From the NCBI GenBank assembly GCA_029379385.1, contig CM055610.1:20795422-20859421 (forward strand): DNA of 64,000 nucleotides, read 5' to 3'. The stretch's first letter is position 1; every line of letters starts with the position of its first letter. Positions 48,901 through 62,713 of the stretch are shown piece after piece. The notes below the pieces were generated by a model. The model made no database searches. It was not told where the DNA came from and saw nothing but the letters and a program-made list of their open reading frames with translations. Both the position numbers and the translations under genes were made by a program. The stretch is from Quillaja saponaria (lineage: Eukaryota; Streptophyta; Magnoliopsida; Fabales; Quillajaceae).

Positions 48901-49230
48901 TATTCTAATGAAAAAGATGATTTTATATGGATATAAATCTATATTTTTGGTATATTTTGTAATGAAAAGATTATTAATTGAAGAAAAAAAATAAATACAT
49001 AACATAATTGTTGATGCATTGAATATGATTGATTAATAATATAATTTTATATAATATATTAAATAATAATAATTATTCAATTATAGATATGTAAGAGGTG
49101 GATTAAATAAATATAAAAATAGAGACAAAGACAAGAGACATGACGTTTTGCCTCAAGCAATAGGCAATAGATATATGAACTAGTGAACTTGTCTTTCTCC
49201 AAAGCAGTTGGCGGATTCACAATATGGCAT

Positions 49231-49238
49231 TATAAATA
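49231..49238 (+). promoter_or_regulatory. TATA box of NRAMP copy B
   Basis: TATAAATA lies 108 bp upstream of the ATG, at the same spacing as in copy A. The preceding sequence lacks a few bases compared with copy A. Confidence 0.6.
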
Positions 49239-49338
49239 CTCATTAAATTGCCCATTCAAAGACAAAATGGATAAGTTTTAGACTTTTCTCATAGAGAAAG
49301 CTCGAGGGAGTGAGAAGAGAAATTAAGTATTTATATAC

Positions 49339-52300
49339 ATGGCAACCCTTCAACAGCCAAGAAGTAGTATACTATCATCTCATAATGGCAGCGGAGGGAG
49401 CAACCGAATAGCCGCCGCTCATATTGAAGGACAGACACCACCACCACCATCATCTATGGTCTCCGATGATCACGACAAACATTTTGATTATGATCATGGT
49501 GATGAGGTTTGCGTACTTTAAGTTTGATTCATCATTTCATTAATTTTCACCTATTAATTAATTAATTAGATTGAATAAATTTAATAAAATTCAAATATGT
49601 ATACATATGATATGTTTGATATGATGAATTGTATTGTCAATGATATATACAGAGACCTGGATGGAGAAAGTTTCTATCATATGTTGGACCTGGTTTTCTT
49701 GTTTCCTTAGCTTATCTTGATCCTGGCAACTGTAAGTCTCTCCTCTCTCCTCTTCATATGTGTTTGTTGTGTTTATACTCGTCACTAACTGCAGAAATTC
49801 ATTTATATAATATATGCAGTGGAGACTGATCTGCAAGCTGGGGCTAATCACAGATATGAGGTAAATAATATTTGAAGGAAACCAATTAATTCACAAACTA
49901 ATTTGGATTCATCAAAAGCAAATTAATGTTTAGATTTGAATTGAATCCAATTTAGTTTCTTAATTATATAATTGTTAGCAATTTTATCCAAATATATGAT
50001 GCAAAAGAAAATATGAAGTGTTACAAAACTAATTTCAAGTCATGTTATATTATTTTTTTTATAAGTCATTTTACAGTGAAATTACATACCGAAATGATCG
50101 TGAAATTAGTTTTTTTTTTTTTGGACGATTTAATTAATTAAGTGACTTTCTTTCTTTTTTTTGTATTTGTTATATAATAATTTCAGCTGCTGTGGGTGAT
50201 ACTCATTGGCCTCCTCTTTGCTCTCATAATCCAGTCACTAGCTGCAAATCTTGGTGTAACAACTGGTAATTGAATATATTAACACCCAAAAAATTAGAAC
50301 CCACTTATCCCACCGACTTATTTCATTTTATTTTATAGTCATTAATAATAATTTATTATTTTTCTTAATTTTTTACTTTTTTGTAAATTAAATTGGCAGG
50401 CAAACACCTTTCAGAATTATGTAAGGCCGAGTATCCAAATTTAATCAAGTACTGCTTGTGGTTGCTAGCTGAGCTTGCAGTCATAGCCGCTGACATACCA
50501 GAAGGTAATACTAATTACTAATTAATTATTTTTTTCAATAATATTATATATATTTATATTCAAAAATTTTATACTGACATGCGTCTCTTTGCGCCTTATC
50601 AAAGTTATAAAAATAAAAAATAATTAATTTAAAAAAGAGAAAAGAAAAAGACATGGTTATGTTCATCCTAGTTTTGTATTTTATTAACATTGTGGAATTA
50701 AATTTTGTTTGCAGTGATTGGGACAGCGTTTGCATTAAATATATTATTCCATATTCCAGTTTGGGCCGGAGTTCTGTTGACTGGTTTGAGCACTCTTGCA
50801 CTTCTCGGCCTGCAGAAATATGGGGTATATTTAATTATTTAGAATAAACATTTTTATTATTTTATTTTAGAAATATAGGGTATATTTAATAATTTAGAAT
50901 AAACATTTTTATTATTTTATTTTATTCATAATTTATATCTATATATACACGTGTCTTTATGATTTTTGATGCATGGTTTTCTTGTCACTATGTGCAAGTG
51001 TTGGTCTGATATGCCTCTTCTTCAAGATAGGACTTGAGGAAAAATTTAGTTTTAAGATTTTTTAAATTAAAATTCTCCAATTTCAACTTTCTTTTTTTTT
51101 AGATAGATGGGACATCTCTTTTAGAATTTGAGAGAAACTATGAAGTGATATATATTTTTTAATTGAATAAATAACTCGACATATAAAGTTTAAATAGGCT
51201 TTTGGTTAAAAATAATAATATTATATTGTCATTTTTCTTTTACTAACTTATATTGTCATTTCTCAAAGCACATAAAATAGAAAACCCATTTGTATGAATA
51301 ATGGCCCTATTTTTTGTTTCACTTTTGTGAATTCTCTTAATTTATCTCAATTTTCAATATATATATATATATTATTTTTTTGTAATTAAAGTAAATTATA
51401 ATGCACTATTTATTAAATTTATGAATTTGTGGGTGCAGGTGAGGAAGCTTGAAATTCTGATAGCAGTGCTGGTATTCATAATGGCTGGATGTTTCTTTGG
51501 GGAAGTGAGTTATGTAAAACCCCCAGCTTCTGGTGTTTTGAAGGGAATGTTTGTGCCAAAACTCAGTGGTGATGGCGCTACCGGCGACGCCATTGCCCTT
51601 CTTGGTGCCCTTGTCATGCCGTACGTATATTAATTTAATTATTTAGTACTCCTTTTTATTATAAATATGATCCATTTGCATTACATTTCGCTTGTGATGA
51701 AAAACGCAGGCACAACCTCTTTCTCCACTCTGCTCTTGTCCTCTCCAGAAAAATACCAAGTTCTGTCCGTGGCATCAATGTAAGCATACCCATCTCGGCA
51801 TCTTTCTCCACTTGTTTCGTATACGAAAGTTTTCTCACATAATTCTACATAACATTCATCTTTATGTGAGATGAACTGATCTCCTTCATGGAGTAACAAT
51901 GTATTTTGTTATATCTATATATATAAACTCATGTAATCTCTTACTTACTATGCAGGATGCATGTAGATATTTCCTGATAGAGAGTGGATTTGCACTGTTT
52001 GTAGCCTTCCTAATTAACGTTGCCATTGTTTCTGTATCCGGCACCGTGTGCTCAGCCGAAAATCTTTCAGATGAAAATAAAGATCAATGCAGTGATTTAA
52101 CTCTTAATTCAGCTTCTTTCCTTCTCAAGGTTCTAATAAAATTTTCACTATTTTGTTTTTGTTTTCAATCTAATTGCCACATTTTGAAGCACTATTTGTT
52201 TGAGTCATACATAACTTTTATATATGTCAAATTTCACGTGTAGAATGTGTTAGGAGGATCTAGCTCAGTCATTTACGCTATAGCACTATTTGCCTCAGGA

Positions 52301-53315
52301 CAGAGCTCTGCTATCACTGGCACTTATGCAGGCCAATACATTATGCAGGTCATTTTAAGACTTAAGCTAAATATAGACATACATTTTTATAATATAATAT
52401 TATCAGAGTTTTTACTCTTTAATGTTTACCAAGTTTTATTAATTAGAAGTAAGTTTTTGTTCTTCATTTTTAGGGTTTCTTGGACCTCAAGATGAAACCA
52501 TGGACTAGGAACTTGTTGACTAGGTCCATTGCCATAACACCTAGTCTTATTGTTTCTATTATTGGTGGATCTTCAGGGGCAGGCAGGCTTATCATAATTG
52601 CATCGGTTAGTTTGCCGCCAAATTTATTATTATTATTATTTTCAATAAAAAAAATAATATCAAGTTCTCTCTCACATAAGTGTGACTAAATCCCATTTAT
52701 TTTTAAAGAAGTTTTCTGAATTTTTTTACACAAACTTTACTAAAATGATTTAATGAGGTTTTGTAGATGATACTTTCATTTGAGCTTCCATTTGCTCTGA
52801 TTCCACTCCTCAAGTTTAGCAGCAGCGCCTCCAAGATGGGACCTCATAAGAATTCCATATATGTAAGTTTTATCAGCCTTCATATAAATAATTACATAAA
52901 TAAATAGTACCCACTAAAATAATAATTAAGATTAAAATGACATATTTTTACATAATATTTTAAAATTTTCCCGCAGATTATTATTTTTTCATGGGTTTTA
53001 GGCTTGGCTCTTATTGGCATCAATGTTTACTACCTGAGTACAGCTTTTGTGGATTGGCTAATCCACAATGATATGGCAAAAGTGGCAAAAGTATTCGTTG
53101 GGATCATAGTGTTTCCTCTAATGGCCATTTACATCATTGCTATTATCTATCTCACCTTTAGAAAAGACAATGTCATGACATTTATTGACCCAACAAAGAA
53201 CAACCCGGTAGCCCAAGCCCATTTAGAAAATGGGCTTACAAATTCGGGCGGGCAGTATGAGTTGGGTCATGTTCCTTACAGAGAAGATTTAGCAACTGTG
53301 CAACTACCAGAGTAA
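49339..53315 (+). CDS. NRAMP: NRAMP metal transporter, copy B, full length
   Basis: The intact paralogue. Exons: 49339-49506, 49653-49731, 49820-49860, 50187-50265, 50400-50504, 50715-50824, 51439-51620, 51710-51779, 51956-52129, 52244-52348, 52474-52605, 52767-52862 and 52977-53315; 559 residues. DPGN is at 79-82 and MPHN at 254-257, so both halves of the metal site are kept. The hydrophilic N terminus has four extra residues (HIEG) against copy A. The C-terminal tail runs from [12 protein letters not shown] to ATVQLPE. It differs from copy A at only a handful of other residues. A 55-bp duplication at the end of exon 6 creates a second donor-like site. It is presumably the main functional transporter of the pair; substrate and membrane cannot be read from sequence alone. 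Confidence 0.92.
50815..50924. repeat. 55-bp duplication across an NRAMP B splice donor
   Basis: Units 50815-50869 and 50870-50924. The first carries the true exon 6 end and donor (GAAATATGGG|GTATAT); the second repeats it as GAAATATAGG|GTATAT. Copy A has a single unit. Using the second site would add 55 bases and shift the frame. Confidence 0.85.
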
Positions 53316-55022
53316 AAAGACATTTCAAGAAGATGCTTCCTTCCATCCATCCATAACACAGTTTTAAGAGACTTCCTTTGATGTTGTATTATAAGGTGTT
53401 TGATTAAAAATCTCATAAATTATTAGATAATAGTGATTGTAATTTTTAGCCCTCTTTCCTTTAAGGGATAGCTTGAATCTTTATTTTAATGCTGGTGCAA
53501 GAGAACAAAATATAATGTCACATTTATTTCAAAACGTTGGTAATGTCTAATAACATTGGCATTTTATGTTAAAAATTAATTAAAATAGAAAAAATTTGTT
53601 ACATATAAGAGAATTTAAAAAAAATAAAAATCTTTCTCACTCATCTCTATCATGCATCATCTCCCATTCCTATTTCTTATCTTTCTCTCTAATAAAATTT
53701 AAGTTCACAGTAATTTATGACTTGTTTAGATTGTGACATGAGACGTGCATCCATATATTAATTATGGATGCAAGACGTTCGAGGCACCACGACTAGCTTC
53801 CCATGCGGCATGGGCCACGGAACCATCATTTTTTTCGCTTTTATACCCTTTATCTTTTAATTTTATTCTCTTTTTGTCTTTTCACCGACTAAGCTTTTGG
53901 ACAATGCAATGATAAATATGACCATGACACAAATCACAATTTTTAGAAAACCCAAACAAACTAAAAGTGCGGCGAGACAAAGATCATGGTCAAAAATGAT
54001 TATTTTTGCCTTGTCACCCATCCAAATGGACTGTTAAACATTTTTAAAAATTGACAAATTTCAACTTCAACTCTAAATACAAGTTAAAATAAGGATAAAA
54101 TTTTAAATGTGGAAATTACATTTTTTTAGAAAGAATTAGTAATTTATATACTTTTGATATAAATATTTTTTACAATGTCATTAAATATTTTTTATACTAT
54201 CATTAATATGAAAGGGACACATTTTTTGTACCGACATAACGCTCTTATTCAAGCTAGCTTATCTTTTTTTTATTCAAATCAACTAATATGTCACAATCCT
54301 ATTAACAGATAATATACGCTGATATTGGATGAAATATTTACTCTTCTAAAAAATACAGTCACAACCAAACTTAACAAAATTTAATTTTAGCATTGCATAG
54401 GCGAGGTGGACCATCATTCTTGCAAGTTCCTATCATGTAGCAGAATTAGAAGCATAATTGTGGATCAAAGTGGAGGTAAAGGAAACTAGAGAAAAAATTA
54501 TGATACCAAATTATTGATTTGAAAGAAAAAAATAAAATACATTATAATCTTATTTTTATGTGCAGTGATAAATATATTCACATTCTTTTCATTAAATATC
54601 TATTAATATTTAAATAAAACAATTTAAGAGGCAACAGTATGTAATCCTACACAATTTTTATTTTTTTTTTGCCACTATTTTCTTTTCTTTTCACTCAACT
54701 CTACAATAAGAATGTATCATATTATTTTATTTCCATTTGACCCCTTTCATTTTATTTTAAAAGAGTGACGAGACAGGAGAAAGGGAAGATACATGAAATG
54801 CTAATTATTTCTTCTAAGACTAATTTTCTTAATCAACTGTAATCAATTACAAGCCCTAGAAACTGCCCAAAGTTTCTTCGATGTAATTCTAAAGAATCTA
54901 AACTAAAACATGACTTTCTTGACAGATCAGGAAAAATATCCTCTTTCATTTCCTCTGCAGAAAGCAATGACCAAATGGAATTGAACCATAAACTTTCCAA
55001 AATTTACATTATAGTTCTTCAA
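53316..55022. other. NRAMP B 3' flank and SWI3C 3' flank
   Basis: Convergent intergenic DNA. Bases 53316-54755 match the 3' flank of NRAMP A with many small changes. From about 54756 the sequence is unique and includes the 3' untranslated part of the minus-strand SWI3C gene. No other gene seen. Confidence 0.65.
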
Positions 55023-58000
55023 TTAACCTAAACCAGAGGTAGTCCTTGATACAGGCCTCAACATTACATGATTAGTAGTAGGCTGGGCATTACCAGGGGC
55101 ATTGAACATGGCATTTGATGGAGAAGATGAGGACTGTTGCATCACTGCCAGGGGCAAACTTGTCCCCAACCCAAACATCGAAGGCCATGGCACAGAGGAC
55201 ATGTGTCGATAAATTGGTTGGTTGTTGTTATACCCCGAGATGCTTAGTTGGGAAGGAGAAGCAGGGATAACTTGGGGCCTATTGTTGCCAGTGGCTCCAC
55301 CAGGTCCAAGCCGTGCTGATATAATGCGGGGCCGCTCAGCTGCAAACCTCTGCCACGCTCTCTCCACTTGTTCAGATTCTTTCATCAAAAAGGTTTCAAT
55401 TTCTGCGAAGTGCTTCAGCTTCAGCTCCAATCTTTTCAGCTGTCAATAAAAAAGAGCAGCCCAGCAATGCAAGTTAGGCATACCAAAAGTCCAAATCCAA
55501 ATCCTTAACATCTTGTTTCAAGTTTGCTTAAGGTGTCTCATTACTTTATTTACTAACAGATTTCTTTATCTGAGAGGCACAGGGATGCCTACGTCTCTTC
55601 ACATTTTAAATAAAGATATTGGAGAAGAAAAAACAAATTCATGCAATTTAGTTGATGCAAGAGCATTTACATCTGAAAATCTGAAGAAAATTTACAAACA
55701 GACCTGTTGATTTATTATATTAGCAGATAGCCTTTGAATTTCCCTTTCTTCGTGATCTGCAAATAATTTTGCTTTTGTTGCTGCAGCAGACAAGCCAGCT
55801 TTTGCAGCATCTCTAACTTTCTCAGCAGATAATGGAGCAACCTCAGCCCCATTTGGTGCCCACGAACCAAGTAGCTTTGTCTTCCCCTCTGAAATTATAA
55901 GGTTTTCTCAAGGGAAAAAAAGGAGATAAAGTAGTCTTTTATATATAAATATATATCTAGCAAGGAGAGCAAAAAAGCATGTCCTACCATTTTTCTGATT
56001 TGCATTTGCAATTTCTCCATTAGAACCACCTTCTCTATTATGTATACTTTCTGACTCCATCCTTCACATGCAGAAGGACATTTTATTTCATTGTTTATAA
56101 ACTAGCAATTACACACATCAATGGTTCAACTGATGAAACACCTCTTTAAAACAATAATATCTCAACTTTTTTGGGGGGGTTGGGAGAGTGGCAGAGGGGT
56201 ATGGGGGCTAGAGCTTTGAGAAGATTATTAGTTCTATAACAGTGATTTACCTATTACCATGTCCTGCTCCTTCCATCTGAAAGTTGCTTCCAGAACTATC
56301 CTCTGATAATACTGCCAATGATGCATGGGCACAAGCAGCAGCTACTCTTGGTCCAACCGCAGAAGCCAAAAAAGCAACCTTAAAGATTATTCATCAGAAC
56401 CAAATTAATGAAGATCCAAGAATCATTGTTGGGGTAAAGAAGACAAGCCATTTCTGTCATGAAATTCAGACATTATGTCAAGTTAATGCCCCCTCCCTCT
56501 TCAATTATATATACCACCAGCAACCAGTGTTATAAGACTCAGTGAACCAGCCAGTCGAAACTTGGTGCATCTTCAGACCATATTGACCCCTTTAGGTCTG
56601 TTTCAGACTTTAGCGGTTCAACAAGTGAAGAGAAAAACACGGCACACCGAAAAAACACTAAACTAAAACAGAGGTGCAAGGTGTAGAGAGAAGTTTTCAT
56701 TTTATTTATTTTTTGTCTTTTTTCTTTAGCTAATTGCAACAGTAAATGAACTGGAAGTTTTTTTATGACAATAATATAGTCATTGAAGTGATACATGTAA
56801 CTAATCGGTGCATGAATTTAAAGAGATTATAGAGAAAGGCATAGAGAATTATAGTTAGCGTTGAGCATAAAGCAGCCCCTAGTTTTCACTTTCTTCAGGA
56901 AGTGAGTAGAGATAGAAATGAATGTGCCTTCAAAGAAGAGTCATGGAACTTTAAGAAAGGCATTAAGGACGGGACAAGACCAATGAGACCTAGACAAAAA
57001 TGGCATCTTACAAATTTATCTTAGCATTTGTTTTGCTAGAAACACTTTTTACTTAACATGCATTATACACTGAAGAAAGCCTCTTGTCGTCATAAGTATC
57101 ACTGTTATCAAGAACAATTTCCCAGTTATATGTTCAAATGTAGAAAGTCAATCCAAGCGCCTAAAAGATTATGCAGCAAATATGATTAGGAGGCACCTAC
57201 CAGTGCCATAACTGGATTCCCAGAACTTGCAAATGGAAGCTTGCAGTCAGAATCACCCGTTTGATGGCAGGATCCTGAGAAACATCGGCATGAAATGTCA
57301 GAAACCACATCATCATGACTACAAGGGTGGAACTCTTTATTAAATAAGACCTGCAGAATCCCCATTTAAATTTGAATGCAATCTGCAATCGTCTCTATTT
57401 GATAAATTGGAAGATGACATGCTTGGAACTTTTAAGTTTTCCAACTTGCCATCTTCCATGGGTAGCCGGAGAAAATGAAGAATGCATTGTGCTTTTGACT
57501 TGGTAGCAACATGCTCAGCAATTTCATTCCAATTCTCGTTGTACATTTCCAATGCCTCAAGAAGCAGTAGTGTTTCCTGATCAGTCCAACTTTCCCCGTC
57601 TAGATCACCATAATCATCTGGTGAATCCACCCTTATAAAATCTACACTTGAATGACCACTGACAAATCTTCCATCATGAAAGCAACCAGTGCAGAGAAGA
57701 ACCTCAACCTGTTACAGAAAATGCATACTAGATATTATGAAAAATGTGTTCAGAGGTATTTCAAGACTTCTTAGACAAGAGTGATTATTAATGACCATAT
57801 GACTCAATTTTAACTAGCAAACATCAGTTACAAACCACCAAGTGAGTTATTACTCAATTAAACAATGAATACTAAGCACATCTACATGAGACTTGGGCTG
57901 TTTCTTGTTGTAATGAATCTAAACAATTAATAATGTTACTCTCAATTTTCATCAACTTAGTACTTTCAAAAATAAGTTTGCATGAAATACCTCAACAAGT

Positions 58001-61000
58001 CCTATAAAACTAGTTCTGCATTCTATCTCTCCCTCACAAACTGGCAAGCATGTGTTTAGTTATTAGAAGTTATTATGGTTATAAGATACATCCATTATTC
58101 AAGCCTGATCATGACCTGAACCCACAATTCTAGTATTAAAAGCAGCGAACATAGTAGTATTTTATATGTTCATAATATGCAACCAAAGCCATTTATATGT
58201 AGAATATGAGCAAGTTATTGAACAGTTGATATGTTTAACCTGGATATAAAAACATGAGATGTTGATATACTGGTGTAACGCCCTTCCAGTTTATCTTAAA
58301 ATAGGTGAGATATAAACACACTTGGATTAATTGTAATTTTTGTATTCGTTTGCTTCACTTGCATCAATGGAGTTAATTTGAACAATAAGGATATGAGAAC
58401 AGAATTAAGTTATTAAAGACAACATATCAGATTTGAGTTCAATGTTAACTAAACCAATGAACAAGCACAGAAAGCTCGAGTGAGCCCACTGAACTAATTT
58501 CTAATCAGATATAGAAGTACATACATACACACAGATATGGGTGACAAAATCTTATGAACACAAAAAATATTGAATTTTCAAAATATATTGAAGAATCACA
58601 AAGCTATTATACGCTGCAAACAAGATCCCATCACTAATCACCATCACTGGTTTGGGTGTAGTCTTTCTCATGCTTGGTAAGTGTGGTCAACCTGAACCCG
58701 GAATCAAACAGAGGCAAAAAGAAATCAGCAAATTTTGTAGCCTGCCATATCATATCCCTATATTAGAGGATTAAATGCCCACCAAGATAACATACCACAG
58801 CACACAACCCTTTTAACTGAAAGAGGATTTCTAATAAGGGGAGGAAAACAATTATTGAAACATTCGATGTCAGCATAAAAAAGAGATGGATATACATTCA
58901 ATGTTACTCTTTTTTTCAGAATAGATGATTTTATCCACACTCCTTGATCATGTGTGGTTGTAAGACTCTAGGGTCGCAAAAATAATTTGAACCCAATTCC
59001 CATCATTATTTTTTAATAATTTCCAGTCATTATTATTTAACAATATAATATGTATACAGAAATTGTTATGGATTGTCACAATATGGTCGGGATATTGCAG
59101 AATCAAACAACAAGCCAGTGTATGTACCTCTTTCTGCGACTGATAGTACACGGTGGGTAGAGGCTGAGAACAATAGTTGCAATAATTTTCAGATAGATGC
59201 TCCCTTATTCTGTTGTCCAAATCAGAGACATCAGCATTCTGAGATGTCAATGATGAATAAATTTCAGCTGCTTTGAGCCTACACTTGGGCTTGTCAAATT
59301 TGATTAAACTGTCAATGGACTTTAAAGAAGCTGATGGAACATGGATCTCACCACTTGTCTCCTCTCTAAGGTAGGACTTGTCACTCCAAGGCTCGTGGCT
59401 TGGCAACTCAGCACAGTAATTGATAATCCCCCAGTGATCAAGAAACCGAAAAATTCGAGCCAAATCTTCATTATCAATCCCAGTTAATAATCCTTGGAAA
59501 CCAGAGACCTTGATTCTTTTCCCTGGATTCTCCATGTATCGTGCAACGATATAGTTTCTACATTCCATGTATTTCTCTGGAGTATGATTTGGTGACTTCC
59601 CTGAGAAGAAATGTGGCACCACTTGCCTCTCAAGTCGATGCACTGTAGCTGGTGAAAACCAATCTGAAAAGAACCTCAAAAGGAAAATCCATATGAGAAA
59701 CATATATACTAAATTACTAATACATCCACGTGGAGAACCCCCTCTAAGTACTTCAGGGGTCCCCACACCAAGCAAAAACAACAAGGAACATATTCTGCCC
59801 AACAGATTATATAAGGTGCTACATGTTTCAAATCAAGACAATCTAACATTAAAACCTTTATCTGGTAGTGAGATAGAGGGGTGCACGATGAGGGAAGAGA
59901 GAGAAAGAGACAATGCATAGGAGGATCATTGTTGAGGCACAAAATTGGTAATGCTATGTTTGCTAGTCCGTTCTCTGACTTAGCAATTATTTCAATATCC
60001 AAGAGTAAAGAAAAGAAAAAGAATCCAGGAAGATTTGATTACACACACAGCAGTTGCTGGAAAGTTGTCCCACTCATCCAAATCAGCTATTATTATCATC
60101 ATATTTTTCCATTTGAACAAGGCACAGAAAAAGTGTAAGATATAATCTTGAATAAAATTTGTGCTAATATAAGTTTTCTCCTGCAACGTCGGATCCACAA
60201 AAACAACGTTCTGTTTGGTGCAGTCTAAAGGGCATTTTGTATAAGTTTTATTTGAATGAAGCGACTCCGGTCATGGTCACAAAGTCTCAATCAGGTTTGC
60301 ATGAATAATAACTAAAAATAAAAATGAAATTCCCCAATCAGGCTTTTCTTTAAGACAAATTTGTAACTCCAAAGAAAATCAATACACTCGTAGACCCAAT
60401 ATTTTGAATAATATCCACTAATTTGTAGCATCCAAGAAGCCCACCATCAGCCTCAGTGGTTTGGCTTCTTATCATCTCAAGGTTCACTTATCCCAGAAGA
60501 AAATGTCTGGATATCCTGCAGAGCTAAAGTAAATTGTCTGATTCTCAATTTGTAAAGAAAATCCAGAAGAATATTGAAGCTAGAAGCGGGTTGGTGATTC
60601 TTAGCCCACGTGCCTTTTTATTCTATTCTTAAATATGTATGTGTTACAGCTGACAATAAAAGATGCAACTTGAAAATGTGAACTCAGCACCCTAGTTAAC
60701 AAACTAATGTGGGTGAACCCACACGCGCAGAAAGAGAGGGAGAGAGAGGAACCTGAATGCATTGGGACGGCAAGAACCCTATTGCCGAACCGTTTAACAA
60801 CGCCACGGCCTTCCAAAATGGGAGGCGGGGAGATCACATAGGCCGAATTACTGCCATCTCCCCGGTCCTGATCCAAAGAGGAGCTATCCGCAGGTAGAGT
60901 GGACAACGCCTGCAGTTGCCCATGTGATACATTTTCCAAAAACGGAGGATTCTGCAACTGACCCTTGCTTTCTCCAGATTTGTTTGCTCGCTCCAAAGCC

Positions 61001-61487
61001 ACAATTGTCAGCACTGACGAGTGAGGACGATTGACTGAGCGCTTAATCATTAATGGGAAGTCAGAGATTTGAACCCCACCATCCGATAAGACCTCCATCT
61101 CCTGCTGCGCTTGCGTACTAAGATCGGACTGAGGAATAGGGTGATGGGTTTGGTCCTCAATGTCATCGTCACGTTCAAGATTGTCATCATCCCCATTAGG
61201 TTCTTCTTCTTCTTCGTTATCTTCATCCTCGTGCTTCTGCTGCCTACGACTGATTTGGGTTTCTTTCTTGCGCTTACTCCATTTTCGTGTCTCTAATACA
61301 ACACAAAGTCAGGACTCAGGAGAAAGAAACCCAGAAAAAATTAAAAATTAAAAATTTGCAGATTGAAAATTATGAGAAAATATAAAAAATATACTGTAAA
61401 GAGAGAGAATAGTGGGGTTCTAAAGAGGTAGGGAAATTTAGGTTGTGAGCGACTGATACCTGAAGGGAAAGAAGGAGAAGCAGGCAT
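55023..61487 (-). CDS. SWI3C: SWI3C, SWI/SNF chromatin-remodelling subunit
   Basis: SWI3 proteins form the core dimer of plant SWI/SNF complexes with the BRM-type ATPase in the nucleus. Minus-strand exons: 61460-61487, 60753-61292, 59128-59663, 57351-57708, 57201-57274, 56251-56378, 55988-56061, 55704-55888 and 55023-55439; 779 residues, all in frame. An acidic stretch ([17 protein letters not shown]) lies near residues 32-48. The SWIRM domain spans about 191-275 ([20 protein letters not shown]...IINYC). A C-x2-C pair (CNYC) before exon 4 and CTGC at 374-377 form the zinc-finger-like part typical of SWI3C. SANT/Myb is about 407-452 ([20 protein letters not shown]). A coiled coil spans about 590-690. 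The start [10 protein letters not shown] fits the family. Length is near the roughly 800 residues I recall for Arabidopsis SWI3C. OGG1 lies head-to-head on the other strand. Confidence 0.93.
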
Positions 61488-62713
61488 TGCAGTAAGAGAT
61501 TTAAGGGAGAGAGACAGAGAGGGGGAAATTTGATTGTGGGGTCTTTGATTGGCGCAAAAATTTGCGGGCTTTGTGTAGGAGGGAGAGGAGATAGATTTTT
61601 GAGGGATCTGAGTCTCTTCTTGCTCTGAGCTTGTGTTAGGTTTTGTTTGGTGAAGGAAGGAAATTTTTATTTTTCCAAATAGAGCATGGTTAGTAAATTC
61701 TAAAATGAAGCCAAAAGAAAAAAAAGAAAGGAGAATATCATACCTACCCTATGAAAAATAATAATAATGTGAGAGTTGTCTTTTAATATACAAAAAGTCA
61801 TACAAAATTAATTTACATGCAAAAATTTGAACTCGAGCATAGGTAGATATCAAATTAATGTTATTCACATGAAATGTGATATTGACTCAAATTGTTATTC
61901 ATTATTACAATTAAAATATGTATTTTATAAAAAATGTGAAAAAAACAGTATTCATTTTTATTTTCTTTTTTTCAAATCAAGATTTATATTATTTCGTAGT
62001 TATAATTAATTATTTAAAATATTAATGTATCTTTGATTAATTTTTTTTTTAAAGATTAAGATTTTATTTCTTTCCATATAAAATTGAATTTGTTTATTAA
62101 TTATTTAAAAATAAAATTTTAATGTACTTAGGTTGCTCCACATGGCTTCATCTTATTAATTTGGGTAAATACCACTATACCATATTTGATTTGTATGATT
62201 TTTATTTTGCCAATTAGTGGTTTAGAAACTACCGTAAATCATACATCATTATTAACTAATTCATTTTTATTATTTTTAATAAAAACAATTATGTGACATG
62301 TATTATTTTAAACTTTAAAAATGAGTTATTTTACATATAATTTATTTTTAATTTTAATTAATTGAAAATAGATTAATTAATAATAATATTAATCTCAACT
62401 TGAATATGGTCTTGAAATCATAATTGGTCTTGAAATCATAATTGGCAAAATGATAAACATGTGAACCCTTGTGGATAAAGTGATATTTTTACCTGATTCA
62501 TTTTAATTGACCTTAAATTGTCTGTAATTTAATTATTTGGATAAAAAATGAAAATTGTTTTTCATAAATTTTCAAACAAGTCAACCAAACAGGCCCTAAA
62601 CCCATTTCGCATCATCCGTCGAAGTTTTCTCGTTCTCCAGGATCTTTGGGGGAGAGCTGGTCATTCAATCTTCCCAGCCCTTTATGCAATTCCACGGTTG
62701 GAGGCCCTTCCAA
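61488..62713. other. Divergent SWI3C-OGG1 intergenic region
   Basis: About 1.2 kb. The SWI3C leader and promoter occupy the left part, where ATTGGCGCAAAA near 61549-61560 is one base off an E2F-type site. Bases 61800-62540 are AT-rich, with a short tandem repeat (GGTCTTGAAATCATAATT, twice) near 62411-62445. The OGG1 promoter and leader lie at the right end. Confidence 0.5.

Larger units (their letters stand above)
42951..49338. other. Spacer between DP pseudogene and NRAMP, copy B
   Basis: Counterpart of 20791-26889, with the long-TIR element at 43602-44840, the hAT-type relic at 45104-46711 and the same small tandem repeats. It differs by many small indels, by lacking some bases near 47810-47880, and by the solo LTR insertion. 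No gene recognised. Confidence 0.7.
32273..54755. repeat. Segmental duplication, copy B
   Basis: This is the direct repeat of 15757-32272. It is about 6 kb longer, which the LTR element (36786-42363, 5.58 kb) and the solo LTR (45483-45976, 0.49 kb), each with its 5-bp target duplication, account for almost entirely. DP exon 1 and the DP promoter are not included, so the DP copy here starts inside an intron, directly after the NRAMP A 3' flank. Confidence 0.93.

Noticed and set aside
58948..59127. 3' extension of a 284-codon frame beyond the SWIRM exon
   Set aside because: A good donor lies at 59122-59127 and the zinc-finger part continues in the next exon at 57708, so the extension is intron. 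Likewise the part upstream of 59663 is intron before an acceptor.
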